NCBI RefSeq assembly: GCF_007559005.1 | Contig: NZ_CP041763.1 | Span: 2,326,463 to 2,390,462, forward strand | DNA: 64,000 nucleotides | From: Gordonia zhaorongruii | GTDB taxonomy: Bacteria; Actinomycetota; Actinomycetes; Mycobacteriales; Mycobacteriaceae | Direction of reading: 5' to 3' | In this document: piece after piece, positions 16,207-25,947 of the stretch | Layout: every line of letters starts with the position of its first letter | Numbering within the stretch: the stretch's first letter is position 1 | Position numbers and translations under genes: made by a program | Notes under the pieces: model-generated | Database searches by the model: none | What the model saw: the letters and a program-made list of their open reading frames with translations, nothing else | What the model was told of the DNA's origin: nothing

Positions 16207-18176
16207 CAGTCCTCACCCACAATTTCAGCAATCAGGTCGTCGGTTTCTGCTTCGAGTGCGCGGATGTCGGCCTGGATGTCAGCGAGGGTGCGCATCGGGG
16301 CCGGCTTGTAGAAGTGGCGCGTGAACGAGATTTCGTAGCCGATCTTCGTCTTCGACTCGTCGATCCAGGCGTCCGGCGCATAGGGCGTCACCTCTCGCCG
16401 GAAGAACGCTTCGATCCCATCCGCGTGCTCGCCAGCTGGCTCGGTCAGTGGCACCTGCTCGGCGTCGCGGAGGTCAGCGTCGGGCTCGTACTCGACAACG
16501 CGAGAGCGACCATCGATGACCGCCTCGTACCGTCCGTGCAGCGGGTCGGGCACAGCCGAATACGGGAGAGCCTTCTTGATGATGGGCGGCGCGCTCTCGT
16601 CCTGTACTCCATCTTCCTTGAGCTGCTTGATTTCCTTCGCTGTATACACGCGGTTCGTATCCACGCCGACGATGCGCAGCGGTCGCTCGACGGTGATCTT
16701 TTTGTAGCCGAAGTCGACTCCGTCGAACACCTTGGAGCGATCAGTGTCGTCGTACTGGTCGAATGCCGTGAAGGCCTCGAGCACCTTGTCGGCGTCGGTC
16801 GCACTGACTTCCACGCCCTTCTCGCCGAGGTTCTTGCGCAGCGGTGTCGACCAGTCTGCGGCATCGATCAGCTGCACCTTGCCTTTGCGGCGCTCTTCCT
16901 TGCGGTTGGAAAGCACCCACACGTAGGTCGCGATGCCGGTGTTGTAGAACATCTTGAGCGGCAATGCGACGATCGCCTCAAGCCAGTCGTTCTCGATGAT
17001 CCACCGACGGATGTTGCTCTCGCCCTGCCCTGCATCGCCGGTGAACAGCGAAGAACCATTGTGAACCGATGCGATACGGGACCCTCGATCGGTTTCCTGC
17101 TTCATCTTCGAGATCAGGTTCGCGAGGAACATCAGCTGGCCGTCGCTGCTGCGCGTGACGAGTGAGTACTCGCTGTCGCCATCATGAGTAACCACGAAGC
17201 GCGGGTCGATGATCTTCTTCGCGCCGCCAAGGCGGTCCTGGTCGGTCTTCCAACTCTTGCCGTACGGCGGATTCGAGAGCATGAAGTCGAACTCCTGGCC
17301 CGCGAAGGCATCATTCGACAACGTCGAATACTCCGGGCCACCGACGATGTTGTCTGCAGCCTTGCCATCGCCTTTGAGGATCAGGTCGGCCTTCGCGATC
17401 GCATACGTCTCGGCGTTGATCTCCTGCCCGTACAGATGGGTGGAGACCTTCTTGCCGGACGACTCAGTAAGGTAATGCAGCGTCTCCTCGGCAACAGTCA
17501 GCATGCCACCAGTGCCCATCGCGCCGTCGTAGAGGCGGTACGTGCCCGACGGGATCGCGTCAGCGATCGGTTCGAACATCAGCCGAGTCATCAAGCGCAC
17601 GGCATCTCGCGGAGTCCAGTGTTCACCGGCCTCTTCGTTGTTCTCCTCGTTGAAGCGGCGAACGAGTTCTTCGAAGACCGTGCCCATTCCATGGTTGTCC
17701 ATGCCGGTCGGGGAGAGATCGAGATCCGGCGCGAGGAACTTTTCGATCAACGCACCGAGAGCGTCGGCCTTCGTCAGTCGGGGTAGCTGGTTGCGGAACT
17801 CGAAGTTGTCGATGATCTCCTGCACGTTGGGCGAGAACCCGTCCAAGTAGGCCTCGAAGTTCTGCCGCAGGCGCGTCGAGTTCGACACGTGGCGCAAGTC
17901 CTGCAGCGAGAAACCAGACGTGTTGTAGAAGTCCTGCTTGGCCGCATCCCGCAGCGGTGCATCCTGGTCGGCGACGCCCGCCTCATCCAGCATCTTCTTC
18001 ATCGCCATCACTGCATCGCGCGTCGGGCCGAGGACACTGTCCAGACGACGCAGGACCGTGAAGGGAAGGATCACGTCCCGGTACTTGCCTCGGACATAGA
18101 GGTCACGGAGGACATCGTCAGCGATGTTCCAGATGAGCGCCACGATTCGAGAGTGGTTGATGGAGCTGTGTGGCAC
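16206..18176 (-). CDS. hsdM: Type I restriction-modification DNA adenine methylase subunit M
   Basis: The product has 656 residues. The N-terminal helical HsdM_N region (about 10-140) is followed by the N6-methylase domain, with SAM site DGAMGTGGM at 217-225 and catalytic NPPY at 302-305. HsdM with HsdS methylates adenine in both strands of the target and protects host DNA. It is longer than Escherichia coli HsdM, with an extra C-terminal region from about 500, which is common in actinomycete members. The gene heads the M-S-R overlap chain and lies 185 bases downstream of the XRE controller on the same strand. Confidence 0.95.
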   Translation of the reverse strand: MPHSSINHSRIVALIWNIADDVLRDLYVRGKYRDVILPFTVLRRLDSVLGPTRDAVMAMKKMLDEAGVADQDAPLRDAAKQDFYNTSGFSLQDLRHVSNSTRLRQNFEAYLDGFSPNVQEIIDNFEFRNQLPRLTKADALGALIEKFLAPDLDLSPTGMDNHGMGTVFEELVRRFNEENNEEAGEHWTPRDAVRLMTRLMFEPIADAIPSGTYRLYDGAMGTGGMLTVAEETLHYLTESSGKKVSTHLYGQEINAETYAIAKADLILKGDGKAADNIVGGPEYSTLSNDAFAGQEFDFMLSNPPYGKSWKTDQDRLGGAKKIIDPRFVVTHDGDSEYSLVTRSSDGQLMFLANLISKMKQETDRGSRIASVHNGSSLFTGDAGQGESNIRRWIIENDWLEAIVALPLKMFYNTGIATYVWVLSNRKEERRKGKVQLIDAADWSTPLRKNLGEKGVEVSATDADKVLEAFTAFDQYDDTDRSKVFDGVDFGYKKITVERPLRIVGVDTNRVYTAKEIKQLKEDGVQDESAPPIIKKALPYSAVPDPLHGRYEAVIDGRSRVVEYEPDADLRDAEQVPLTEPAGEHADGIEAFFRREVTPYAPDAWIDESKTKIGYEISFTRHFYKPAPMRTLADIQADIRALEAETDDLIAEIVGED

Positions 18177-18361
18177 GGGGATCCTTCACTTGTGACTAGA
18201 CAACCTGCCGAGCGGCGGAGCTGGCACTGGTAATGCCGCCCAACACTGAAGGTAGACGGCACCACTGACATTCTCTCAGCTCGCGCGAGGCCTTGTATGC
18301 CCAGACAGGATCCGCGCAACGCCACCCGCTCGCCACGCAAGAGCGGCTCAAGCACCGACCG

Positions 18362-18604
18362 TCACCGTCGGATGATCAGGGACTGAGCCTCGACCTCGAG
18401 CTGTTCAGCGAGGGCGTCGACCGAATCCAGCGTGAGGTTGCGCTCCCCACGCTCGATCCCGGCGAGGTACCGAGTCGACACACCGAGCTCTTCAGCAAGA
18501 CCTTCCTGCGATAGCCGACGCGCAAGGCGCAGATCGCGCACCTGCGCTCCGAGCACCTTCTTCAGCGGTTCTGTCACACATCCAGCCTCAGGTCTGGTAG
18601 TCAT
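18362..18604 (-). CDS. C-protein-like XRE transcriptional regulator
   Basis: ATG at 18604 gives an 80-residue protein that is almost entirely one helix-turn-helix: VRDLRLARRLSQEGLAEELG, then VSTRYLAGIERGERNLTLDS. Size and sequence style match controller (C) proteins of restriction-modification systems, which first activate and then repress their own promoter so that methylase accumulates before nuclease. It is the first gene of the same-strand series leading to hsdM-hsdS-hsdR. A perfect 13-bp palindrome begins 2 bases upstream of its start. The frame continues upstream, but that part has no protein character. Confidence 0.8.
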   Translation of the reverse strand: MTTRPEAGCVTEPLKKVLGAQVRDLRLARRLSQEGLAEELGVSTRYLAGIERGERNLTLDSVDALAEQLEVEAQSLIIRR

Positions 18605-18605
18605 G

Positions 18606-18618
18606 ACTTCCAGGAAGT
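18606..18618. promoter_or_regulatory. Palindromic C-box-like operator
   Basis: ACTTCC-A-GGAAGT is a perfect inverted repeat whose left edge is adjacent to the XRE start codon. GAAG-N6-CTTC (18614-18627) overlaps its right half and gives a second, weaker dyad. Paired dyads at the controller start are the usual arrangement of C-protein operators. The shared 93-base gap also serves the divergent gene at 18698. Confidence 0.6.
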
Positions 18619-18697
18619 TATCGCTTCTAGTTGCGGTTCGGCGGGTCTCGCTCGACTCGCATTGCGGCCGCATCAGACCTCGAAGGAGGGCGTGACG

Positions 18698-19585
18698 ATG
18701 CCCAGTTCGCAACAGATCCCTGAGGACGGCCCGAACGCCCTCCCCCGCGTCCTGCACACACCACGCAGCAGGGCACTGCTCTCGGAATCGTGGGCCCAAG
18801 CGGAGGAGGCAAAGCGAGAGGAGTGGGCAGACAACGACCCCCAGTTGCCGTACGAAGCCTATGCAGCGGGCGAGCCATGCCGCGCGTGTGGTCGTGCCCT
18901 TCTCGGTGAGCCAGCCCTGGGAACCGATGACGAGAGCATTGCGCTGATCGACGCCGACAATGCCGAGTTCCGAGCCGAACATGAGGCGTGCAACTTGGGC
19001 GTTTGGCGTCTCGCGGGCAATAGGGCGGAGCACTGCCACCTTTGCTGCCCGTTCCCGCCACTTTCGCCGACTCAGCGCGATGAGTTCCGACAGCTCCTGC
19101 ACCCGTCCTCATTGCGCATCGACCGCAGCGCCATCTGGCGTGTGGAACTGACCTGTCAGCACGTCGAGACCCTGGCCGGGCTTTCCCCTGCCTACGTTGA
19201 ACCCACCGTCCGATGCACCACCTGCGTCGTCATCCGCGGCGTAGTCAAAGCCATGAGAATCGATGACCAGGCGAAGGATGATGCCAGTAGAGGCGCTATC
19301 GACGGCCTTCAGCCTGGCTATCAACGACTTACAGACGAGCAATGGAGCCGGATCAAGCACATCGTCCATACAGAAGAAGGCCCTCGTCGCGGGCGGCCAC
19401 GCATTGACATCCGCACGATCGTCGACGCGGCTCTCTACAAGACCCGCACCGGCATCACGTGGCGCGAGCTACCGGCGGAGTTCGGGTCATGGCAGACCGC
19501 CTTGCGCCGGCACCGCCAACTGATCGCGAGCTCCCAGTGGGACGAAATCACTCGCACTCTGGAGGAACGAGACCTGCCCCGATGA
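18698..19585 (+). CDS. Cys-rich protein fused to a DUF4096-like (transposase-type) domain
   Basis: ATG 18698 lies 8 bases after AGGAGG and gives 295 residues. The N-terminal two-thirds holds Cys/His pairs CRACG (61-65), H95/C98, HCHLCC (112-117), CQH (153-155) and CTTC (173-176), suggesting two or more zinc sites. Residues 208-291 match DUF4096, the N-terminal part of IS5-type transposases (YQRLTDEQWSRI, RRGRPRID, TGITWRELP, FGSWQTALRRH). No DDE catalytic domain follows. I do not recognise the whole protein. It may be a domesticated DNA-binding factor. It is divergent from the controller-hsdMSR operon and may share its operator. Confidence 0.6.
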   Translation: MPSSQQIPEDGPNALPRVLHTPRSRALLSESWAQAEEAKREEWADNDPQLPYEAYAAGEPCRACGRALLGEPALGTDDESIALIDADNAEFRAEHEACNLGVWRLAGNRAEHCHLCCPFPPLSPTQRDEFRQLLHPSSLRIDRSAIWRVELTCQHVETLAGLSPAYVEPTVRCTTCVVIRGVVKAMRIDDQAKDDASRGAIDGLQPGYQRLTDEQWSRIKHIVHTEEGPRRGRPRIDIRTIVDAALYKTRTGITWRELPAEFGSWQTALRRHRQLIASSQWDEITRTLEERDLPR

Positions 19586-20025
19586 ACCTTTTGCAGTGTT
19601 GACGCAACCGACTGTTGAGTCAGACTGATTCTTGAGTCAGCGCACCTGCCCTGAGATCGCGGGTCGAGCGATTCGAACCCGCCCGAGAACTGGCCAGCCG
19701 AGGCCGCTTGCCCGCTCCCAGCGATGCCGACCAGCACTCACACCTAGACATCCTCGACGCGGTCGCCGACCACGACGGACAGACAGCGTCAGCGCTGGCG
19801 CGAGGACCTGCTCACACTGAAGATGGAGTGAGCATGCTGCCACCAGGGCGGCAAGACCTTCGTCCTGCGAGAAGCGGCGTCTGCCTCTGGGGTTTCCCCG
19901 CCGTTCCTTTCCGGCGAAACGGCCGCCGCGGCTTCACTCTCCATTGGCGTCCCGGCGATTGAACGGCTTCGGCTCGAGGCCGCCTCATTCGGGCCATTGT
20001 CCGAGGAAGCCGATACGATGCGCTC
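19586..20025. other. 440-base gap holding the left 101-bp repeat
   Basis: This gap holds repeat copy A at 19615-19715. The remainder, about 300 bases, contains no frame with protein character and no hairpin that I can support. It is upstream of the TIR gene and should contain its promoter, which I could not place. Confidence 0.4.
19615..19715 (+). repeat. 101-bp imperfect direct repeat, copy A
   Basis: This copy aligns with 21110-21210 in the same orientation. The first 26 bases agree at 24 positions and contain two TGAGTCAG words 17 bases apart. The next 14 are dissimilar, and the last 61 agree at 49 positions (hand alignment). Copies A and B enclose the TIR gene. They may be recombination sites, element ends or regulator sites. 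Confidence 0.65.
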
Positions 20026-20808
20026 ATGGCACAATGCACTGCTCCGGTTCTTGGACACACTCGCGGCGGTGGCGCAGACTGTCCCGTTCATGGAGGACGC
20101 TACGGCGGATACGGCGGGTATCGGGATCCGTACTACGAGCGCCCGACCTACACGCCCCCTCCGGTCGCCGAGCCGGTCGCCCCTACTGCGCCGAAGCAGT
20201 ACCCAAGCTTCAGCCGATCGTCGGGCGGATCGAGCCGTCGTAGCAGCGGAAGCGGCGGCGGCCGAAGCACGAGTTCATCGAGTCGTAGCCGGCGATCCGC
20301 GGTCACCTATTCGGTCCGCGAGTATCAGACCCTCAACCCCGTACGCGAGCAAGTTGTCAGCGTGGCCGACACTTCGACCGGCCAGCGTGACTTGTTCCTC
20401 TGTCACGCGTGGGATGACCGCAAGGGTGCGGCGCTCGATCTACACAACCTACTGATTGGACTCGACGTCACTGTCTGGTTCAGCGAGATGGACGTGCCCC
20501 TTGGCACCTCACTGATCCGGAAGATCGACAAGGGGCTGGCCCGCTCGCGCGCTGGAATCGTGCTGGTGACGCCTGCGCTGTTCCAAAGCCTCAATAGTGA
20601 CGGCATCGCCTCGCAGGAGCTGTCAGCATTGCTCGCTACTGATCGCGTCATCCCCATCGTGCACGGAACGACCTTCGACGAACTCCGCAAGGTCAGCCCC
20701 TTGCTCGCGGCCCGGTCTGGCCTAACGACTTCGGACTACGGATCGCTTGACGAGGTGGCGACTAAGCTCGCCGACACCGTCCTGCTCGACGAGGATCAGC
20801 TGGTGTAA
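20026..20808 (+). CDS. TIR-domain protein with Cys/His N-terminus and Ser-rich linker
   Basis: The 260-residue product has three parts. Residues 1-35 hold C4, H11, C19 and H22, followed by a Gly/Tyr patch, a possible small metal site. Residues 36-95 are Pro- then Ser/Gly/Arg-rich and probably disordered. The TIR domain spans 121-230: RDLFLCHAWDD, LDVTVWFSEMDVPLGTSL, GLARSRAGIVLVTPALF. Glu154 is at the place of the catalytic Glu of NAD-cleaving TIRs. Bacterial TIR proteins commonly deplete NAD or make signalling nucleotides during phage infection. No ThsA, SIR2 or other usual effector gene lies beside it. Confidence 0.85.
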   Translation: MAQCTAPVLGHTRGGGADCPVHGGRYGGYGGYRDPYYERPTYTPPPVAEPVAPTAPKQYPSFSRSSGGSSRRSSGSGGGRSTSSSSRSRRSAVTYSVREYQTLNPVREQVVSVADTSTGQRDLFLCHAWDDRKGAALDLHNLLIGLDVTVWFSEMDVPLGTSLIRKIDKGLARSRAGIVLVTPALFQSLNSDGIASQELSALLATDRVIPIVHGTTFDELRKVSPLLAARSGLTTSDYGSLDEVATKLADTVLLDEDQLV

Positions 20809-21356
20809 CTGCTCGCCGAGGCCACAAGCCGCAAACACCTAACCGTGGCGGAAGCCCACCTCGTCGCCGCACATACCAACGTTCGGGTACTCCAGGTCGA
20901 GGGCTTTCACATGCCCTGCCAGAATTCCGAGTGGCGGTCGTGCTCTTCTAGGTCGACGACGTCGCCTATTCTCGTATTCACCTCAGGCTTAGCCTTCAAG
21001 TCTGGACCTCGGTGAGCGCATTGATCGTGTTCGAGCGGCGAAATGCCGGTGGTTAGGCGACCGGCGAAGCGAGCACCTGCAACGATCGATCCCCGTCGGG
21101 TTCCGAGTTTTGAGTCAGCCTGATTTTTGAGTCAGACCTCGCGCCGAGAAATCGCCCGCCGAACGACTCGAACTCGCCCCAGAACTGACCATCCGAGGAT
21201 GCTTGCCCGCGACGCTCCCGCACCGCGGAGACGAGTGTCAACCCCTGTGGAAGCTCCGCAGGGGTCAGTCAAAAGCGCAGGTCAACGCGACTAACGCTTA
21301 GTAGTTGTTGGTCGACCGGAACTTGTCCATCGAGCCCAGCCAGAGGCTGAGAATAC
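20809..21356. other. Gene-free right arm of the island
   Basis: About 550 bases lie between the TIR gene and ychF. They contain repeat copy B (21110-21210). A minus-strand frame of 62 codons (21053-21241) runs through copy B and resembles the equivalent frame in copy A. I attribute this to the DNA repeat rather than to a gene. Nothing else is recognisable. Confidence 0.4.
21110..21210 (+). repeat. 101-bp imperfect direct repeat, copy B
   Basis: This is the partner of 19615-19715, offset by 1495 bases, with the same twin TGAGTCAG words at its start. It lies between the TIR gene and the ychF end of the island. Confidence 0.65.
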
Positions 21357-21379
21357 AAAACCCCTGGTCAGAGGCTTTT

Positions 21380-21380
<1 letters not shown>
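21357..21380 (-). terminator. Hairpin at the end of ychF
   Basis: On the minus strand CCTCT, loop GACC, AGGGG pair (one G-U), flanked by a run of A before and TTTT after. It begins at the ychF stop codon, so it should end ychF transcription. The stem is short, so it is a moderate candidate. Confidence 0.45.
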
Positions 21381-22459
<1,079 letters not shown>

Positions 22460-22465
22460 GGGAGG

Positions 22466-23725
22466 TCAGTCTATCTGCCGACGCCCAACTTCTCGCGCCA
22501 CCTCATCGTCTTCGGCCTCCAATTGCTCGCCCGCGGCCTTTCCGACCTGCTCCAGGTAGTAACGCACCGCAACAGCCAGGCACGATGCCGCCGGCACGGC
22601 GAGGAAGGCTCCGGTGATGCCGTACAGCGACCCCCCGAGAGTCACGGCGAGCAGCACGATCACTGCGTGCAGGTCCATCGACTTCGCCTGCAGCCACGGT
22701 TGCAGGACGTTGCCCTCCAACTGCTGCACCACCAGGATGATGCCGAGAACGATGAGCGCAGTGGTGACACCGTTGGACACCAGCGCGATCAGCACAGCGA
22801 GCGCACCGGCGACGAACGCACCGACGATCGGGATGAACCCGCCCATGAAGGTGATGACGATCAGCACACCGGCCAGGGGAACCTGCAGCACCAGCAACCC
22901 GGTGCCGATCAGCGCGGCATCGACGAAGCTGACGATCGCCTGCGTTCGGATGAAACCGCCAAGCGTGTTCCACATGCGGACGAGAACCACGCTGACGTGC
23001 GAACCGTCCTTCGTGGTGCCCATCGTGCGGTCGAGCCACGGAACGAACCGGGGGCCGTCCTTCAGGAAGAAGAACAGCAGTACCGCCGAGGTGAAGATCG
23101 TGATGAGCGCCGACGTCGCGACGCCGACACCGCTGAACACGCCGGACGCGATCGCGCTCGCACTCTGCTGCAGCTTGCCGGTGATCTCGTTGACAAACGA
23201 CGAGATCTGCTCGTCGCCGACGTTCAGGGGCGGGCCCTGCACCCAGTCCTGCACCCGCCGGACGCCGTCGACCGCCTGATCGGCGAGGTGCGGCGCCTGG
23301 TCGACCACCGAGGGGACGATGGCGCCGATCACACCTCCGACCACTGCGATCGCCAGCAAGAGCACCAGGATCGTCGCCGCTGCGGGCGGCACTCGATGCG
23401 CCCGCAGCCAGCGAACGGGCGGCCACAGGACGGTCGCCATGACGATTGCGAGAACCGTCGGGAGCAGGACGACCCAGAACTTCGCGCCGATGATCAGCAG
23501 CACGTAGAGGAAGGCGAGAACGAGCAGTATCTGCAGGCAGACCGTGGACGTCGACCGGAGTCCGCGAAGGAATACCCGCCCGCGGGTCGGGTGCTCGATT
23601 CCGTCATCGGTGACGTGCGTGTCCGTCACATGCGCCTCGACGTCGGACTGCGCTGCCGGAGCGGACGCAGACAGAGCAGCGTCGGCGTCGGATCGCTCAG
23701 GCTCAGTCGGGTTTGCCACGTTCAC
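22466..23725 (-). CDS. AI-2E family transporter (PerM-like)
   Basis: The 419-residue membrane protein has about eight hydrophobic helices. It contains the family features LPTVLAIVMATVLWPPVRWL, an extracellular-loop region rich in Val/Gln, and FMGGFIPIVGAFVAGALA plus LVQQLEGNVLQPWLQ-like sequence at the C-terminal half (here VVQQLEGNVLQPWLQAKSM). Members export autoinducer-2 in Escherichia coli or exchange ions in other bacteria, so the substrate here is unknown. The N-terminal 70 residues are acidic and soluble. It probably uses GTG 23725 and is cotranscribed with ychF. Confidence 0.88.
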   Translation of the reverse strand: MNVANPTEPERSDADAALSASAPAAQSDVEAHVTDTHVTDDGIEHPTRGRVFLRGLRSTSTVCLQILLVLAFLYVLLIIGAKFWVVLLPTVLAIVMATVLWPPVRWLRAHRVPPAAATILVLLLAIAVVGGVIGAIVPSVVDQAPHLADQAVDGVRRVQDWVQGPPLNVGDEQISSFVNEITGKLQQSASAIASGVFSGVGVATSALITIFTSAVLLFFFLKDGPRFVPWLDRTMGTTKDGSHVSVVLVRMWNTLGGFIRTQAIVSFVDAALIGTGLLVLQVPLAGVLIVITFMGGFIPIVGAFVAGALAVLIALVSNGVTTALIVLGIILVVQQLEGNVLQPWLQAKSMDLHAVIVLLAVTLGGSLYGITGAFLAVPAASCLAVAVRYYLEQVGKAAGEQLEAEDDEVAREVGRRQID

Positions 23726-23818
23726 ATCGTCACATAGCGTGCCGACATATTCCGAGTGGCTTACCGCAGTGTCTGATTTCCGCTAGACGATCGCGTCGGC
23801 CGGTGGCACGGTTGATAC

Positions 23819-25372
23819 GTGACCAGCACCGCTCCCCGAGTCTCGCGACTCGACTTCGACCACTGCTATCGTGCGCTCTCCGCGCGCGATTCGCGCTTCG
23901 ACGGTCAGTTCGTGGTGACGGTTCGCACGACCGGAATCTACTGCCGCCCCTCGTGCCCGGCGCGGACCCCGAAACCGGAGAACGTGGACTTCGTGCTCAC
24001 ACCCGCGGCCGCGTCGGCGCGCGGATTCCGCGCATGCCGCCGGTGCCTTCCGGACGCCACTCCCGGCTCTCCTCTGTGGAACACGCGTGCCGACCTCGCA
24101 GCGCGGGCGATGCGACTGATCGGCGACGGCATCGTCGACCGCGACGGCGTCACCGGACTGGCGGCCGCACTCGGCTACACCGAACGGCACTTGAACCGGG
24201 TCCTGACCGCCGAACTGGGTGCGGGCCCTAAGGCTTTGGCCCGCACACATCGTGCGACGTCGGCGCGCGTCCTGCTGACCGGTACCGACATGCCGATAGC
24301 CGACGTCGCGTTCGCCTCGGGCTTCGCCAGTGTGCGCCAGTTCAATGACACGATCCGCGACCTGTACGCCGCCACACCGAGTGAACTCCGGGCGGCCGGA
24401 CGCCGGAATCGGGCGCACATCGGCGACGGGATCGCTTTGCGCCTGCCTTTCCGCGCACCCTACGACGCCGCGTGGACGCGGTACGGGCTGGCTGCGCACG
24501 CGGTCGACGGATTGGAGAGCTGGGACGGCACCACCTACAGCCGCGCACTCGCCCTCCCGCACGGTCCGGCCTGCGTGCGGTTGTCGCTGGAGACCGACCA
24601 CGCGGCCGTCCGCTTCGATCACCTCGATATGCGAGACCTCGGCGCCGGCGTGAATCGCGTCCGTCGCCTTCTCGACCTGGACGCCGATCCGATAGCCGTG
24701 GACGAGCATCTTCGCGGCGACGCATTCCTCGGCCCGCTCGTCGACGCCCATCCTGGAATCCGCCTCCCCGGCAGCGTCGACGGCACCGAGACCCTGGTCC
24801 GCGTGATGATGGGACAGCAGATCAGCGTGAAATCCGCACGAACCAGGATCGGGCAGCTGGTCGACGAACTCGGCGAGCGGGCCCCGTGGGCTGGTGGCGT
24901 ACCGGCCGACGCACGGGCCGCGCCGCAGCCCGCACGGCTCTTCCCGACGGCGGAGGCGATCGCGGCCGAGGGCCGGCGCGTCCTCGGCGGCCCGGCACGC
25001 TCGGTCACCTCGATCGTCGAGGCCGCGCGAGCCTGTGGAGGGCAGATGGAACTCCATGCGGGGGTGCCTGCGTCCAACTTACGAGCGGACCTCACGCGCT
25101 TGAACGGAATCGGCGACTGGACCGCCGACCAGGTGGTGATGCGGGTGACCGGAGATCCCGACGTACTCACGCGTGCCGACCTGGTGCTCGACCGGGCCGT
25201 GACCGAACTCGGTGCCCGTCCGATCGACACCAGGTCCTGGCGACCATGGCGGTCGTACGCGGCGATGCACCTGCTGAGACACCGGCTCGGTCGTCGCATC
25301 GAGCCGGACGGAGGTAATCCGGCCAAGCCGCTCGAACCTGCCCTGCGCACCGAACAAGGAGAACCGAGATGA
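23819..25372 (+). CDS. alkA: Ada-AlkA fusion: regulatory alkyl acceptor plus 3-methyladenine DNA glycosylase
   Basis: The 517-residue protein combines three modules. The Ada N-domain (about 10-85) has C42, C46, C73 and C76, the zinc cysteines, one of which accepts methyl from phosphotriesters. An AraC helix-turn-helix follows at about 90-190 (GLAAALGYTERHLNRVL). The AlkA part (about 200-505) ends with the helix-hairpin-helix glycosylase LNGIGDWTADQVVMRVTGDPD, with the catalytic Asp downstream. It should both sense DNA alkylation and excise alkylated bases. Its stop overlaps the ogt start (ATGA). This fusion is common in actinomycetes and compact for an adaptive response. Confidence 0.92.
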   Translation: MTSTAPRVSRLDFDHCYRALSARDSRFDGQFVVTVRTTGIYCRPSCPARTPKPENVDFVLTPAAASARGFRACRRCLPDATPGSPLWNTRADLAARAMRLIGDGIVDRDGVTGLAAALGYTERHLNRVLTAELGAGPKALARTHRATSARVLLTGTDMPIADVAFASGFASVRQFNDTIRDLYAATPSELRAAGRRNRAHIGDGIALRLPFRAPYDAAWTRYGLAAHAVDGLESWDGTTYSRALALPHGPACVRLSLETDHAAVRFDHLDMRDLGAGVNRVRRLLDLDADPIAVDEHLRGDAFLGPLVDAHPGIRLPGSVDGTETLVRVMMGQQISVKSARTRIGQLVDELGERAPWAGGVPADARAAPQPARLFPTAEAIAAEGRRVLGGPARSVTSIVEAARACGGQMELHAGVPASNLRADLTRLNGIGDWTADQVVMRVTGDPDVLTRADLVLDRAVTELGARPIDTRSWRPWRSYAAMHLLRHRLGRRIEPDGGNPAKPLEPALRTEQGEPR

Positions 25373-25887
25373 CCGCACCCGAAACTCTCAACTGGGTCGC
25401 CACCGACACACCCGACGGACGATTCACCGCCGTCTTCGACGAATCGGCGACCGTGTACGCGTCCGGTTGGACGGATGACCCCGCCTACCTGCTCGCACTG
25501 ATCGCCCCGTCGCTGCGCGCCGACCGACTCATCGCCGCAGACGGCGGGGAGGTGATTCGCGCGGTCGACGCGTATTACGCGGGTGATCTCGACGCACCGT
25601 CGCGGATCGATGTGCGACAGACGTCCGGCCCTTTCCTGACCGCAGCGTGGGCCGCACTTCGCGATGTGCCCGCCGGACCGCCGGTCAGTTACACGCAGCT
25701 GGCCGAGATGGCGGGCAATCCCGCTGCCATCCGCGGTGCAGCCTCGTGCTGCGCACGCAACGCCGCCGCCCTGTTCGTGCCGTGCCATCGCGTGGTCCGC
25801 ACCGACGGAACGCTCGGCGGTTTCCGGTACGGCATCGACGTGAAGCGTTCACTTCTCGAACGAGAGGCCGCCGAACCCGCCGCGTGA
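25369..25887 (+). CDS. ogt: Methylated-DNA-protein-cysteine methyltransferase
   Basis: The 172-residue protein has the active-site motif VPCHRVVRTDGTLGGFRYG, where Cys takes methyl from O6-methylguanine in a suicidal reaction. It also has PPVSYTQLAEMAGNPAAIRGA, the DNA-binding helix-turn-helix with Arg finger. The start overlaps the end of the Ada-AlkA gene by ATGA, so the pair is one alkylation-repair operon, presumably activated by the methylated Ada domain. The length is normal for Ogt. Confidence 0.95.
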   Translation: MTAPETLNWVATDTPDGRFTAVFDESATVYASGWTDDPAYLLALIAPSLRADRLIAADGGEVIRAVDAYYAGDLDAPSRIDVRQTSGPFLTAAWAALRDVPAGPPVSYTQLAEMAGNPAAIRGAASCCARNAAALFVPCHRVVRTDGTLGGFRYGIDVKRSLLEREAAEPAA

Positions 25888-25947
25888 CGCACTTCGGTTC
25901 GCCCGGCCCGGCCCGATCTTGTCAGAGCCTCGAGACATGATGACGGC

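Noticed and set aside
18698..19585. Active insertion sequence
   Set aside because: Only the DUF4096-like part is present; there is no DDE domain and no terminal inverted repeats were seen.
20026..20808. Thoeris system (TIR plus ThsA)
   Set aside because: No SIR2/SLOG or macro-domain effector gene lies beside the TIR gene.
21053..21241. 62-codon minus-strand frame similar to a frame at 19.4-19.7 kb
   Set aside because: Both run through the 101-bp DNA repeats; similarity is explained by the DNA and no ribosome site or conserved start was seen.
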